Part shown: positions 1 through 8,410 of the stretch, in pieces | How positions within the stretch are numbered: the stretch's first letter is position 1 | Layout: the number at the start of each line of letters is the position of its first letter | Origin: UMGS363 sp051881815 | GTDB taxonomy: Bacteria; Bacillota; Clostridia; Oscillospirales; Ruminococcaceae | NCBI GenBank assembly: GCA_051881815.1 | Contig: JBJEQP010000052.1 | Coordinates: 1-62,943, forward strand | Length of the DNA: 62,943 nucleotides | Reading direction: 5' to 3' | Program-made: the position numbers and the translations under genes | Notes under the pieces: generated by a model | What the model saw: the letters and a program-made list of their open reading frames with translations, nothing else | Database searches by the model: none | What the model was told of the DNA's origin: nothing

Positions 1-59
1 AGTTTTTATAGGGGTTCTCTTTAAATTACCCTTAAATTTATTATACGAGGAGAATTTTT

Positions 60-1226
60 ATGATCGCAGATCCCGTAACAACCATAACATTGACCGCAGA
101 CACGCCGCAGAGCGTTAAGTTTGCGTCAAACTATCCGTATTACTGGATAGACAACAAAACTCCCGGAAATGTCTATGCCCGAATCGGCGGCGTACCGGTT
201 CCCGATTCGGACGGCACTTTCACTATTGCAGCAGGCTCGCAGCTTCGTATTTCGGGCGGTGCATTCGACAATGATATCACCCTGCTCGGCAGCGGAAAGG
301 TTCAGATCATCGCAAGTGAAATTGCAAGCTGCCCTTTTAAGCTCGGCTCGAAAGGGGGTGGGAATGAAATATCGGGTGCGTCCTCTTATTCCGTTGATGC
401 TGTTGAATATCCTCTGCTTGGACTTAATGTTTATGGTAAGTCGGTGCAGGACGGAACGCCTACTCCCGATGCGCCTGTGGATATTGTTTCTGTTGGGGAC
501 AGCGGAAGTATAGCGATAACAAGTACGGATCAGAACGGTCAGTCGCTGACAGCGGAAATAACATCCGCTTTACCGTTATGCGGAATACCCGTTGGATCTG
601 ATGGAAATTACACTGATTCAACGGGACAGAAATGGTTTTGCGATGAATTTGTCTATAATGCTGACGGTACATGTAAGATCATCAAAAGATGTGAAAAAAT
701 AAAATTAACATCTGCAAATATAAAAAGTAGATCAGAGTATCCTACACTTGGTGATTATTTTGTTACAGATATTTCTGCCAATGCTGCAAGCTCTTTAACG
801 CCAATCAGTAATTGTTTTGTGGGTGTTGCTTTAGATAATGCGAATAATGTTGAAAACCGCAATAAATTCAGATGCTTTATTATGAATAACGGCACTATAA
901 TATTGAGAAATTCCGTTGCAGAAAATGATAGATTTACATCGTTGGAAGATATGAAAAATTTCGTTGACAGCAACGATGTGTATATTATTTATCCGCTTGA
1001 AACACCATATGAAATCGAGTTGACATCTGCGGAAGTAGCTGCATTGAAGACTTTGCAGACATTTGACGGAGTGACGAATTTTTCAAACAGTGCCGATGCT
1101 GATATGTCCGTGAAATACTGTACGAACAAGGCTTTTTCGGAGTATGTTCTGCCGATTTTCAACGGTATGCAGGCGCAAATAGATGAATTGAGAGCCGCTG
1201 TTTTGAGCCTTGGCGGAAATGTATAA
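60..1226 (+). CDS. phage tail / minor structural protein
   Basis: A 388-residue protein read from ATG after a good ribosome binding site (ACGAGGAG, 46-53). It is rich in Ser, Thr, Asn, Gly and Asp, has no signal peptide or membrane segment, and looks like a beta-rich phage tail or baseplate-associated protein. A segment around residues 127-150 (GKSVQDGTPTPDAPVDI) is a type I associate with minor structural proteins of Clostridia phages. The C-terminus (FNGMQAQIDELRAAVLSLGG) is a short helical stretch of the kind that ends tail fibres. It is the first gene of a tail-fibre, endolysin, holin run, which fits. The exact role (fibre, baseplate or adsorption) cannot be fixed from sequence alone. Confidence 0.6.
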   Translation: MIADPVTTITLTADTPQSVKFASNYPYYWIDNKTPGNVYARIGGVPVPDSDGTFTIAAGSQLRISGGAFDNDITLLGSGKVQIIASEIASCPFKLGSKGGGNEISGASSYSVDAVEYPLLGLNVYGKSVQDGTPTPDAPVDIVSVGDSGSIAITSTDQNGQSLTAEITSALPLCGIPVGSDGNYTDSTGQKWFCDEFVYNADGTCKIIKRCEKIKLTSANIKSRSEYPTLGDYFVTDISANAASSLTPISNCFVGVALDNANNVENRNKFRCFIMNNGTIILRNSVAENDRFTSLEDMKNFVDSNDVYIIYPLETPYEIELTSAEVAALKTLQTFDGVTNFSNSADADMSVKYCTNKAFSEYVLPIFNGMQAQIDELRAAVLSLGGNV

Positions 1227-1246
1227 ATTTTGAGGAGGAAAAAATT

Positions 1247-1480
1247 ATGTTTAGTCTTGAAAATTTTATCAAAAACGGGTTTATCGCAGCTGTTGGAAAA
1301 ATGGCTGATTATCAAATCATTCTCAACGCTGCAGGATGGTTTGAAAAGGGCGTTCTTTCCGAAGCCAATCTTGCGGAGATCCAGTCGGCTATTGATGAAA
1401 AGAATGCTCGTATTGAAGCGGAACGTGCGGCTGCGGAAGAGGCGGAAAGCTCTGAATCTGTTGATGAGGTAGCAGAATAA
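1247..1480 (+). CDS. small phage protein between tail and lysis genes
   Basis: A 77-residue protein starting at ATG 1247 behind GAGGAGG (1232-1238). The N-terminal half (FSLENFIKNGFIAAVGKM) is amphipathic and the C-terminal 30 residues are a Glu/Ala-rich helix. Small acidic helical proteins in this position, just after the tail fibre and before the lysis cassette, are common in Firmicutes phages (XkdX-like in position), but no specific family can be claimed. Confidence 0.55.
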   Translation: MFSLENFIKNGFIAAVGKMADYQIILNAAGWFEKGVLSEANLAEIQSAIDEKNARIEAERAAAEEAESSESVDEVAE

Positions 1481-1493
1481 GGAGGGAAATATT

Positions 1494-1667
1494 ATGAACA
1501 ACGAACAGAAAAATGAGATCGTAAAGTCATTTGCTCTCGGTATGACGGCGGCAGAAATAGCCGAGGTCGAGGGCATAACCGAAGCCGAAGCGGAGCAGAT
1601 CTCCTACGATTGCGCCGATGAGATTGCTCGGAAGAAAGCGTTCATGGAACGCATTGGGAGGGCGTGA
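1494..1667 (+). CDS. small phage helix-turn-helix-like protein
   Basis: A 57-codon ORF beginning MNNEQKNEIVKSFALG, behind AGGAGGG (1480-1486), ending in TGA at 1665-1667. The sequence KSFALGMTAAEIAEVEGITE resembles the helix-turn-helix of sigma-like or Mor-like small phage proteins, where an activator-type helix follows a turn. It is tightly packed with the endolysin gene, whose ATG follows by two bases, so the two are probably translated together. No function is assigned. Confidence 0.55.
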   Translation: MNNEQKNEIVKSFALGMTAAEIAEVEGITEAEAEQISYDCADEIARKKAFMERIGRA

Positions 1668-1669
1668 GC

Positions 1670-2404
1670 ATGGTAAAGATCATTGATATTTCCAAGCACA
1701 ACGGCGTTATCGACTTCAACAAGGTCAAGGCTGACGGCATTTCGGGGGTTATAATCCGTGCCGGTTATGGTCGGTATATTTCGCAGAAAGACTACACCTT
1801 TGAAACATACTACACCAATGCTAAAGCTGCAGGGCTGAACGTGGGTGCTTACTGGTACTCTTATGCGTCATCGGCTGCCGAAGCCAAGGTTGAAGCGGCG
1901 GTTTTCCTTGAAGCTATAAAGGACAAGCAGTTTGAACTGCCTGTTTACTATGACATTGAGGAAGAAAAACACGTTGCACTCGGCAAAACTGTCTGCACAG
2001 CAATGGTTGAAGCTTTCTGCAGAGTAATGGAAAAGGCAGGATATTTTGCAGGAGTGTACAGCTTTGACGGATTTTTCAAAACTAACATCACGGCAGAGAT
2101 ACAGCAAAAATACTCCTGCTGGGTTGCTCGTGTAGAGAACATCAAGCCTACATACTGCACGGTCTACGGAATGTGGCAGTACACATGGAAAGGTGTTGTT
2201 AAGGGCGTTTCGGGAGCGGTGGACGTTTCATACTGCTATAAGGATTTACCGAAAATTATCAAAAAGGCAGGGCTTAACGGGTGGAAAAAGGCTGTTACTT
2301 ACGCTGTGATGGCGAATATCGGCGGCTGCTGTTATGAAAAGGCAGCTTCTATTGCGGAAACCTGTTCAAAGCTTGGAATGACGGTTATTACGAAGGAGGA
2401 ATAA
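1670..2404 (+). CDS. phage endolysin, GH25 muramidase
   Basis: A 244-residue glycoside hydrolase family 25 lysozyme, which cuts the N-acetylmuramic acid beta-1,4 bonds of peptidoglycan during host lysis. The N-terminal IIDISKHNG strand carries the conserved Asp (residue 6), and PVYYDIEEE (91-99) carries the Asp95/Glu97 pair typical of the family. The catalytic domain covers about residues 1-190, and a short C-terminal segment of about 50 residues may be a wall-binding or linker piece. ATG 1670 is chosen because GGGAGGG (1656-1662) is well spaced to it; a GTG at 1664 is only one base from that site. It has no signal peptide, as expected for a holin-dependent endolysin, and a holin gene follows by 4 bp. 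Confidence 0.9.
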   Translation: MVKIIDISKHNGVIDFNKVKADGISGVIIRAGYGRYISQKDYTFETYYTNAKAAGLNVGAYWYSYASSAAEAKVEAAVFLEAIKDKQFELPVYYDIEEEKHVALGKTVCTAMVEAFCRVMEKAGYFAGVYSFDGFFKTNITAEIQQKYSCWVARVENIKPTYCTVYGMWQYTWKGVVKGVSGAVDVSYCYKDLPKIIKKAGLNGWKKAVTYAVMANIGGCCYEKAASIAETCSKLGMTVITKEE

Positions 2405-2408
2405 AGCT

Positions 2409-2636
2409 ATGAAATTTGATTGGAAAAGAAAGTTATCGAGCCGTAAATTTTGGGCGGCAGTAAGCGGCGTAGTTATAAGCGTTATGATGGCATTTAATGC
2501 TGATGCAAACTCGCAGGAAAAGGTCACAGGCGTAATTGCGGCAACGGGAACGCTGGCTATCTATATGCTTGCAGAGGGCGGCACGGACAAGGCGGCTGTA
2601 AGCACCAAAGAGGATGAAAAGTCCGACAGCGAATAA
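2409..2636 (+). CDS. phage holin
   Basis: A 75-residue protein with a basic N-terminus (KFDWKRKLSSRKFW) and two hydrophobic segments (about 14-29 and 40-55) separated by a short polar loop, then a charged C-terminal tail. This is the layout of small two-span phage holins, in particular those beginning 'NWKxRLKxxxFW'. It follows the endolysin gene by 4 bp, and the pair forms the lysis cassette. The holin opens the membrane so that the signal-less endolysin reaches the wall. Confidence 0.8.
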   Translation: MKFDWKRKLSSRKFWAAVSGVVISVMMAFNADANSQEKVTGVIAATGTLAIYMLAEGGTDKAAVSTKEDEKSDSE

Positions 2637-2646
2637 GGTTTATTCT

Positions 2647-2672
2647 TGGGGAGTAGGCGAACCTGCTCCCCA
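2647..2672 (+). terminator. intrinsic terminator after lysis cassette
   Basis: The sequence TGGGGAGTAGG (2647-2657) pairs with CCTGCTCCCCA (2662-2672) over a 4-nt loop, with one G-T pair, and is followed by an AT-rich stretch ending in TTTT. It separates the holin gene from the methylase gene. Confidence 0.7.
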
Positions 2673-2695
2673 TATATTTTAAGGAGAGTGGTTTT

Positions 2696-3427
2696 ATGAA
2701 ATCTTTTATCCCGTGGATCGGCGGAAAATCTCAGCTTGCAAAGCGAATTGTTTCGGCATTTCCGGAAAAAATTGACCGCTACATTGAGGTGTTCGGCGGC
2801 GGTGGTTCGGTGCTGTTTGCATCCGACAAGCACGCTCCAACCGAAGTATATAATGATGCAAACGGTCAGCTCGTTAACCTGTTCCGCTGCATAAAATATC
2901 ACCGGGAAGAGCTGCAGAAGGAGATACGGTATTATCTCAACAGCCGGGAAATGTTTCTTGACTGCCGTGATCGGCTCGACTGTCCCGGATTTACCGACAT
3001 ACAGCGAGCAGCGATGTATTATATATGTATAAAGGTAAGCTTCGGAGCATCTACAGATTCGTTCGGCTGCGCTCCAAAAGGCTTGGATACTGCACGGTTT
3101 GAAGAAATCGAGAAGCGGCTGAAACGTGTTGTGATCGAGCATAAGGACTTTGAAGCTCTGATAAAGCAGTACGACCGTCCCGATGCGCTGTTTTACTGCG
3201 ATCCGCCTTATCATACCACAGAGAAGCATTACAGCGAGCGTTTCACGGAAGAAGATCATTACCGTTTGAATACTGTTTTAAAAGCCTTAAAATGGCGTTT
3301 TATACTATCTTATAACGATGATGATTTTGTGCGTGAGCTGTACAAGGATTTTAAAATAACAGCGGTTGAAAGGCAGAACAATCTTTCAAAGGGAAGTTTC
3401 AAAGAGGTCATAATAAAGAATTTCTGA
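2696..3427 (+). CDS. DNA adenine methylase (Dam / D12 class)
   Basis: A 243-residue N6-adenine methyltransferase. The N-terminal FIPWIGGKSQLAKRI (residues 4-18) is the S-adenosylmethionine-binding motif, EVFGGGGSV follows at about 32, and the catalytic DPPY is seen as FYCDPPYHTTEKH (about 165-177). There is no partner endonuclease, so this is an orphan phage methylase, likely for protection of phage DNA or for regulation. It lies downstream of the lysis cassette in the same orientation behind its own GGAGAG site, a usual position for accessory genes at the right end of a prophage. Confidence 0.9.
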   Translation: MKSFIPWIGGKSQLAKRIVSAFPEKIDRYIEVFGGGGSVLFASDKHAPTEVYNDANGQLVNLFRCIKYHREELQKEIRYYLNSREMFLDCRDRLDCPGFTDIQRAAMYYICIKVSFGASTDSFGCAPKGLDTARFEEIEKRLKRVVIEHKDFEALIKQYDRPDALFYCDPPYHTTEKHYSERFTEEDHYRLNTVLKALKWRFILSYNDDDFVRELYKDFKITAVERQNNLSKGSFKEVIIKNF

Positions 3428-3497
3428 TATTTTTTTTAGATTACAAATAACCAAATCCGTTATTTGCCGTTTAACAAAAGTATCATGGAGGTACATT

Positions 3498-3704
3498 ATG
3501 ATTAAAATCAATTTGCGTAAGCTGCTGTCTGAGCGGCACATGACGCAGGCGGAACTTGCCGAACAGACGGGAATCAGACCGTCAACTATCTGCGATATAT
3601 GCAACAACACCTGCTCTTTCCTTAAAATAGATAACATTGATAAGATATGCGAGGCTTTGGAGTGCAGCATTCAGGAGCTGATTTCGGTTTTTCCGCATTT
3701 ATAA
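3498..3704 (+). CDS. Cro/CI-family (XRE) regulator
   Basis: A 68-residue single-domain helix-turn-helix protein. The fold is seen in LLSERHMTQAELAEQTGIRPSTICDICNNTCS followed by the conserved KIDNIDKICEALECSIQELI tail. It is the last gene of the phage segment and is followed by a terminator and then convergent rnpB. It could be a prophage regulator or a moron gene; its DNA target is not evident. Confidence 0.85.
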   Translation: MIKINLRKLLSERHMTQAELAEQTGIRPSTICDICNNTCSFLKIDNIDKICEALECSIQELISVFPHL

Positions 3705-3816
3705 GGCGCAAGATAGTTTTATCATATAATTTTCTCATATAAGAATGTACAATGATAACGCTTCATGTTATAATAAGTACAAGCTCAATTTTTATATTAT
3801 TTTTCTCATATAAAAT

Positions 3817-3859
3817 CCCGTCTAAATATCCTTTATTTGGAAATTTAGACGGGGTTTTT
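3817..3859 (+). terminator. intrinsic terminator after the phage XRE gene
   Basis: CCCGTCTAAAT (3817-3827) pairs with ATTTAGACGGG (3843-3853) and is followed by five T residues. Upstream, a 13-bp direct repeat TTTTCTCATATAA occurs near 3730 and 3800; its meaning is unknown. Confidence 0.75.
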
Positions 3860-3924
3860 GCATTTTGCGTGTCAATTTTTTGCGTTTTGCGCGGCAAGCT
3901 ACACATATGCGGCAAAAATTGTAG

Positions 3925-3945
3925 GGGCGGATTCAATATCCGCCC
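3925..3945. repeat. short GGGCGGAT palindrome
   Basis: GGGCGGAT (3925-3932) and ATCCGCCC (3938-3945) form a perfect 8-bp stem around a 5-base loop, preceded by TTGTAGG. A related GTAGGGG palindrome sits inside the element at 41916-42067. It may be a small dispersed palindromic repeat. The rest of the 3705-4090 gap holds two terminators and short TAATGC-type repeats at 4055-4088, and no gene. Confidence 0.5.
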
Positions 3946-3962
3946 GACTTTAGCAATAAAAC

Positions 3963-4010
3963 AACAGCACATATCGCAATTGCCTTTGCAAAATTGTGAT
4001 ATGTGCTGTT
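3963..4010 (-). terminator. intrinsic terminator of rnpB
   Basis: A 19-bp inverted repeat (AACAGCACATATCGCAATT and its near-exact complement) around a 10-base loop. On the minus strand it ends in TGTTGTTTT. It lies 80 nt beyond the mature 3' end of the RNase P RNA, so the primary transcript probably carries a 3' trailer that is trimmed. Confidence 0.7.
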
Positions 4011-4089
4011 TACTTTAGTCAGCCTAATGGATTCAAAACGTAATGATCCCGAAAATTACGCATTAAGCATTAAGCATTACGCATTAATT

Positions 4090-4450
4090 TAGCGACTAAG
4101 CCGATAAGCCGGGTTTTGTCGTGTGCGGAAATCTATCTGGGTGAGTCGTCGCCGAAACACTCAAGCCGTCGTTGCAATACGCCTGCCGAGCAGACAATAA
4201 CGTATTGGTCCAAAAAGACGTTGCATCGGATAGGGTTTACATAGAAGTATAATCACTTATACTTTGGTGAGCTCTTACCTCGCCTTTCCATCCTTACCGA
4301 AGTTTCCCTCGGCGGTATATTTCTGTTGCACTTTCCCTAAGGTCGCCCTCGGCTGCCGTTAACAGCTATCCTGCTCTGTGATGCCCGGACTTTCCTAACC
4401 TCGGAACGTTGATAAGGCGCTCCGATGTTCAACCGCATAGCTTACTCGCA
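4090..4450 (-). ncRNA. rnpB: RNase P RNA, bacterial type A
   Basis: This is the catalytic RNA that trims the 5' leader of pre-tRNAs. On the minus strand the conserved blocks are in order: GAGGTTAGGAAAGTCCGGGC, then CACAGAGCAGGATAGC, then GGGCGACCTTAGGGAAAGTG and CAACAGAAAT, GGTAAGGATGGAAAGGCG, then ACCCAGATAGAT and the 3' GACAAAACCCGGCTTATCGG. The ends pair as helix P1: GCGAGTAAGC at 4440-4449 with GCTTAGTCGC at 4092-4101, with one mismatch. The layout of the blocks is that of type A. Exact ends are set from P1 and from the promoter, so they may be off by a few bases. Confidence 0.95.
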
Positions 4451-4456
4451 GGTAAA

Positions 4457-4485
4457 ATTATAGCACGATGTCAAGCTTTTGTCAA
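4457..4485 (-). promoter_or_regulatory. sigma-A promoter of rnpB
   Basis: On the minus strand TTGACA (4480-4485) and TATAAT (4457-4462) are both perfect and separated by 17 bp. Transcription should start near 4450, which coincides with the first bases of helix P1 of the RNA. Confidence 0.9.
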
Positions 4486-4549
4486 GCGTAACATCGTGCT
4501 ATGTAAGATTTTTATGTCGTGCTATGTAAGATTTTTATTTAGAGAACCT

Positions 4550-5740
4550 TCAGTTGTTGTAATTCTTTAACATTGCGTCAAGGATCTCGGGGTAGTAGAT
4601 CTTCTTGCCAAGTCTGTCAACAAGACCGAAGTTTTCCGAGCCGACCTTTATTCCTGCATTGTCCCACCATACGCAGGAGATGCCGTTTGCGGAAGCTTTG
4701 GCTGTGAAGTCGTTTGCCCATGAAACTCTTGCATCGAGGTTGTCCTTGTTTGTTGCGCCGAATTCGCCGATAACAACGCCAACGCCCTTATCGATGAAGG
4801 TCGTTTTGAGGTTGTCCATAAAGCCGAGGTCGCCTACCTTTGAGCCGTCCCAGTCCTTGTAGCCTTTTTCGTTCATTGCAAAGTCATAAGGCGAGTAAGC
4901 GTGAACGGAAACGATAAGTCTGTTTGCAGGGTCGGTAGGAAGTGTGAACGACTTGTGCATTGCTGTCCATGCGTCGGCTCTGTTGCTCGGTACCATAAGG
5001 TAACGTGTTTCGTTATAGCCGCCTGCAGCTCTTACTGTATCAACGAAGTCCTGATCGAGCTTTGATACTGTTTCGATAGAGTCGATTCCGTCTGCGTCGG
5101 TATCGGAGAACCACCATTCCTTGTTTGTGCCTGAAAGTCTTGGCTCGTTCATTCCCTCGAAGATGAGCTGTTCGTCATAGTCTGCAAAACGCTCTGCGAT
5201 CTGCTTCCAGATGGTTGTAAGGTACTTTGAGGACTCTGCGTATTTTTCCGATGTCGGATAATACTTGTCATTGTCGTGGTGAGAGTTGAGGATAACGTAA
5301 AGTCCGTCGTCGATCGCATAGTCAACAACCTCGTTAACACGGTTCATCCACTCTTCGTCGATGTTGTACTGATCGTCAACATGATTGCTCCACGTAACGG
5401 GTATTCTGATAGTTGTGAAGCCCGAATCCTTTACAAAGTCGATCATTTCCTTTGTTGTTTTAGGCTGACCCCACGAGGTCTCGGAAGACATTCCCGAACC
5501 TGTTGCGTCGAGCGTGTTACCGAGGTTCCAGCCGAGCTTCATATTCTTTACGAAATCAACAGAGTTATCTGCGATCGTAACGATACCGGATTTTCCCTTC
5601 GGAGCAGCTTCCTCCTGCTTTGAGGCAGTATCGGCAGTGTTGTCGGTGCCGGCAGTATCAGTTTTTCCGCAGCCTGCGAGCATTGATACGCTGAGCAATG
5701 CAGCAAGTGCGATCGACAGGTGTTTTTTGATAAAATTCAT
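4550..5740 (-). CDS. lipoprotein GH5 endoglucanase (cellulase)
   Basis: A 396-residue glycoside hydrolase family 5 enzyme, acting on beta-1,4-glucans such as cellulose outside the cell. It has a lipoprotein signal peptide with lipobox LAGC (Cys24), so it is anchored to the membrane, then an acidic linker to about residue 50, then a single GH5 barrel starting at MKLGWNLGNTLDA. The acid/base is Glu199 in FEGMNEPR and the nucleophile is Glu326 in VVIGEFG. There is no carbohydrate-binding module or dockerin. ATG 5740 follows AAGGAAAA and is preferred to an upstream ATG at 5800, because only this start puts the signal peptide at the N-terminus. Subfamily GH5_4 is likely but not proven. Confidence 0.92.
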   Translation of the reverse strand: MNFIKKHLSIALAALLSVSMLAGCGKTDTAGTDNTADTASKQEEAAPKGKSGIVTIADNSVDFVKNMKLGWNLGNTLDATGSGMSSETSWGQPKTTKEMIDFVKDSGFTTIRIPVTWSNHVDDQYNIDEEWMNRVNEVVDYAIDDGLYVILNSHHDNDKYYPTSEKYAESSKYLTTIWKQIAERFADYDEQLIFEGMNEPRLSGTNKEWWFSDTDADGIDSIETVSKLDQDFVDTVRAAGGYNETRYLMVPSNRADAWTAMHKSFTLPTDPANRLIVSVHAYSPYDFAMNEKGYKDWDGSKVGDLGFMDNLKTTFIDKGVGVVIGEFGATNKDNLDARVSWANDFTAKASANGISCVWWDNAGIKVGSENFGLVDRLGKKIYYPEILDAMLKNYNN

Positions 5741-5776
5741 TATAAATTTTCCTTTCCAAGAAATATTTTCGTATAT

Positions 5777-5805
5777 ATTGTACCATAGCTTTATGAACAT
5801 TTCAA
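5777..5805 (-). promoter_or_regulatory. promoter of the GH5 gene
   Basis: On the minus strand TTGAAA (5800-5805) and TACAAT (5777-5782) are spaced by 17 bp, placing the start about 30 nt before the chosen ATG. Confidence 0.7.
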
Positions 5806-5862
5806 GTATTTACCGAAAAAACGTTTACAAAAAACTATTTAAAATTACAGAACAAAAAAATG

Positions 5863-5891
5863 TTGCAATTTTTGTCGGATTGTAGTATAAT
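5863..5891 (+). promoter_or_regulatory. promoter of proC
   Basis: TTGCAA (5863-5868) and TATAAT (5886-5891) are spaced by 17 bp. This is divergent from the GH5 promoter across about 60 bp. Confidence 0.75.
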
Positions 5892-5967
5892 ATCAATTGT
5901 CTTTATCATTTGATATTAGTATTAAGGCTGAAAATTAAAAAGATCAAAAAAGAAGGGTGCGTTCACT

Positions 5968-6774
5968 TTGGTAAATTTAGGCTTTATCGGTGCAGGAAAT
6001 ATGGGCTCCGCAATTATAAAAGGCGTGATCGCTGCACAGTCCTCGGGTGAGAAAAACATCAGCATCTTTGCTTACGACAAGGATACCTCAAAGCTTGACG
6101 CTCTTGCAGATATCGGCGTAAACAAGTGCGATGACGAAGCAGATGTCGTTAAAAAATGCAAATACGTTCTTTTGGCAGTAAAGCCGCAGGGGATAGACGC
6201 AGCTCTTGAAGCCGCTGCTCCGTTTGTAAACAAGGATACGGTCATCATCTCAATCGCAGCAGGCATTTCGGAGGAATATATCAAAAAAATGACTATCCCC
6301 GATGCGAAGGTCGTTCTTGTTATGCCGAACACTCCGCTGCTTCTCGGCGAGGGCGCTTCTGCGCTTGCAAAGGCTGAGCCGACGACCGATGAGGAGTTTG
6401 AATTTGTGAAGAGCATATTCGCATCAAGCGGTGCTGCCGAGGTCGTACCTATTAATAAGATGAAAGAGATCATTGCAATTAACGGCAGCAGTCCTGCGTT
6501 TATCTATCTTTTTGCAAAGGGTTTCACAGAGTATGCAAAGACTGTCGGAATTGATGACGGCGCTGCAATGAAGCTTTTTGCGCAGTCGCTTATCGGCTCG
6601 GCAAAGATGCTCACCGATTCGGGATATACCGTTGACGAGCTTATAAAAATGGTGTCCTCTCCGGGCGGCACGACTCTTGCAGGACTTGATGAATTCTACA
6701 AGGGAGATCTCACCGGAGTTGTCGGAAAAGCCTGCGAAAGCTGCACAAAACGTGCATACGAGCTTTCACGCTGA
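5968..6774 (+). CDS. proC: pyrroline-5-carboxylate reductase
   Basis: This enzyme makes L-proline from pyrroline-5-carboxylate with NAD(P)H in the cytosol. It has 268 residues, the usual family length. The N-terminal Rossmann motif is LGFIGAGNMGSAIIKGV, VVLVMPNTPLLLGEGASAL is the typical central motif, and the C-terminal SPGGTTLAGLDEF is the ProC signature. The start is TTG (5968), behind AGAAGGG, since no ATG lies close upstream in frame. The following gene begins 68 bp downstream without a clear terminator. Confidence 0.95.
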   Translation: MVNLGFIGAGNMGSAIIKGVIAAQSSGEKNISIFAYDKDTSKLDALADIGVNKCDDEADVVKKCKYVLLAVKPQGIDAALEAAAPFVNKDTVIISIAAGISEEYIKKMTIPDAKVVLVMPNTPLLLGEGASALAKAEPTTDEEFEFVKSIFASSGAAEVVPINKMKEIIAINGSSPAFIYLFAKGFTEYAKTVGIDDGAAMKLFAQSLIGSAKMLTDSGYTVDELIKMVSSPGGTTLAGLDEFYKGDLTGVVGKACESCTKRAYELSR

Positions 6775-6841
6775 ATTCTAAATAACAGTTTGTCCGCATA
6801 TACTTGTTTTGGATAATTTTTCAAAACAAAGGAAGATGTAT

Positions 6842-7477
6842 ATGCAAAGGACAAAAAACATTATGCCTTATCTTATCGGCTTTCACGGCTCAAGAACGGG
6901 CGGCAGACCTCCGATGGTGCTGCTGATGCTGCTGTTTTGTGTGGGGGAGCTTTCCGGGGCGGTTTCAAGCTGCGTTTCGGGAGGGGACGATATTCTTCAC
7001 AGGACGGCGGAGCTGTTTTTTCGCAACCGTTCCGGCTGCACGTTCATCGAAACGCTTGTGAATTCATTTTCGGGACCTTTTTTGCTGATGCTTGCGTGTC
7101 TGTTGCTTGGATTCGGGGCGGTGTCGATGCCTGCGGAGCTTCTTGTACCGTTTTTTCACGGGCTCGGGACGGGTGTTATGCTCGCCGATATGAATGCTTC
7201 GTACGGCTTGAAGGGGACGCTGGTTTCGGCGGTGTTTATCCTGCCGTTTGCGGTGGTTTCGGCATTTATAGTGCTTATTGCTGCGAGGGAAAGCTTTTCG
7301 ATGTCCTTTCTTGCGGCAAGGCGTTTGCTCGGGCTCGACAAGTCGGACGCAGGCACGGTGAAGCTTTATCTTACGAAATTTCTTGTGCTGTTTGCGGCTC
7401 TCGGTGCAGTTTCGCTTGCGGACAGCCTTGTGACCTACTTTTTTGCAGGACTTTGGTCGGGATTTTTGGGAATATGA
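6842..7477 (+). CDS. SpoIIM-like membrane protein
   Basis: A 211-residue integral membrane protein with about five hydrophobic spans. The first span (VLLMLLFCVGELSGAVSS) and the central LLGFGAVSMPAELLVPFFHGLGTGVMLADM segment resemble stage II sporulation protein M, a part of the peptidoglycan hydrolase complex DMP needed for engulfment. Length also fits SpoIIM, which is about 210 residues. ATG 6842 is chosen because AAAGGAAG (6828-6835) is ideally spaced; an earlier TTG in frame at 6809 lacks a site. No SpoIID or SpoIIP gene is nearby, so the name is by resemblance only. Confidence 0.65.
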   Translation: MQRTKNIMPYLIGFHGSRTGGRPPMVLLMLLFCVGELSGAVSSCVSGGDDILHRTAELFFRNRSGCTFIETLVNSFSGPFLLMLACLLLGFGAVSMPAELLVPFFHGLGTGVMLADMNASYGLKGTLVSAVFILPFAVVSAFIVLIAARESFSMSFLAARRLLGLDKSDAGTVKLYLTKFLVLFAALGAVSLADSLVTYFFAGLWSGFLGI

Positions 7478-7521
7478 TTCTGATATCACAGGGAATATAA
7501 AAATTAAGGAGCTGTATTTAT

Positions 7522-8382
7522 TTGTCACTTTTTGGATTTAACGATTATTCTAAAGCAGGCCCGGGCATTTCTAAAAATGCGCCCAAGAAAAAGCCGTTCT
7601 TTGAATTCTGGGAGCTTTATTTCCGCAAGTTCTGGAAGCTGCTCGAGCTTAATCTGCTGACTGCGCTTTTTTGTATCCCTGTTGTAACGATAGGTCCTGC
7701 GATCGCAGGAATGACAAAGGTCCTCCGAAATTACCGCCTTGAAAAGAACTCGTTCATTTTCCATGATTTCTGGAAGGGCTTCTCGAAGAATCTCAAGCAG
7801 TCGATACCTGTCGGACTGATTGATATACTTTTTGCTGTGTCGGCTTATGCGGCGCTTCAGGTCTATCCTGCGATGTATAAGAATTCGGGCAGCGTCATCT
7901 ATATTATCCTCTGTGTTATTTCGGTAAGCTTTGCACTCACGCTGCTGATGATGAATTTCTATATCTTCCCGATGATCGTTGCTACCGATCTGAGCCTTGC
8001 AAACATTGTGAAGAATTCGTTCTTCCTTACCTGCGTGGGACTTAAAAAGAATATTATTACACTGCTGGCTGTAGTGCTTGTCGTACTTTTTATCGGCGTG
8101 CTGGTGCTTCTCCACCCGCTTTCCGCTATAATCATCCCGATATGGCCGATAAGCTTCCTCGGGTTCCTTATTGTTTTCAACTCCTATCCGCTTATCCAGA
8201 AGTATGTAATTGATCCTTACTATGAGGAAAGAGGGGAGAGCAACCCCGAATATGCTTATCTTGAACCGCTTGACGAGGAGGACGCTATTTTTACCGATAT
8301 GGGCGGCAGGGAAGCGTCGACCGGTTCGTCAAAGGAAAAGTCACACGGCTCAAAATCAAAGGGCAATAAGAGAATATCATAA
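7522..8382 (+). CDS. YesL-like DUF624 membrane protein
   Basis: A 286-residue protein of the DUF624/YesL family. The N-terminus (SLFGFNDYSKAGPGISKNAP) followed by FFEFWELYFRKFWKLLELNLL is typical. About five membrane spans follow, and the last 70 residues are a hydrophilic Ser/Lys/Gly-rich tail in the cytosol. YesL-type proteins often sit beside carbohydrate transport genes, but their function is unknown. The start is TTG 7522 behind AAGGAG (7506-7511); it lies 44 bp after the SpoIIM-like gene, so the two may be cotranscribed. Confidence 0.8.
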   Translation: MSLFGFNDYSKAGPGISKNAPKKKPFFEFWELYFRKFWKLLELNLLTALFCIPVVTIGPAIAGMTKVLRNYRLEKNSFIFHDFWKGFSKNLKQSIPVGLIDILFAVSAYAALQVYPAMYKNSGSVIYIILCVISVSFALTLLMMNFYIFPMIVATDLSLANIVKNSFFLTCVGLKKNIITLLAVVLVVLFIGVLVLLHPLSAIIIPIWPISFLGFLIVFNSYPLIQKYVIDPYYEERGESNPEYAYLEPLDEEDAIFTDMGGREASTGSSKEKSHGSKSKGNKRIS

Positions 8383-8410
8383 ATAATCAGAAAAAATTTT
8401 GCCAAAACCC

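Noticed and set aside
6937..7500. 187-codon frame overlapping the SpoIIM-like gene
   Set aside because: Translation is Cys/Gly/Arg-rich without motifs, and the other frame gives a clean multi-span membrane protein with a ribosome binding site.
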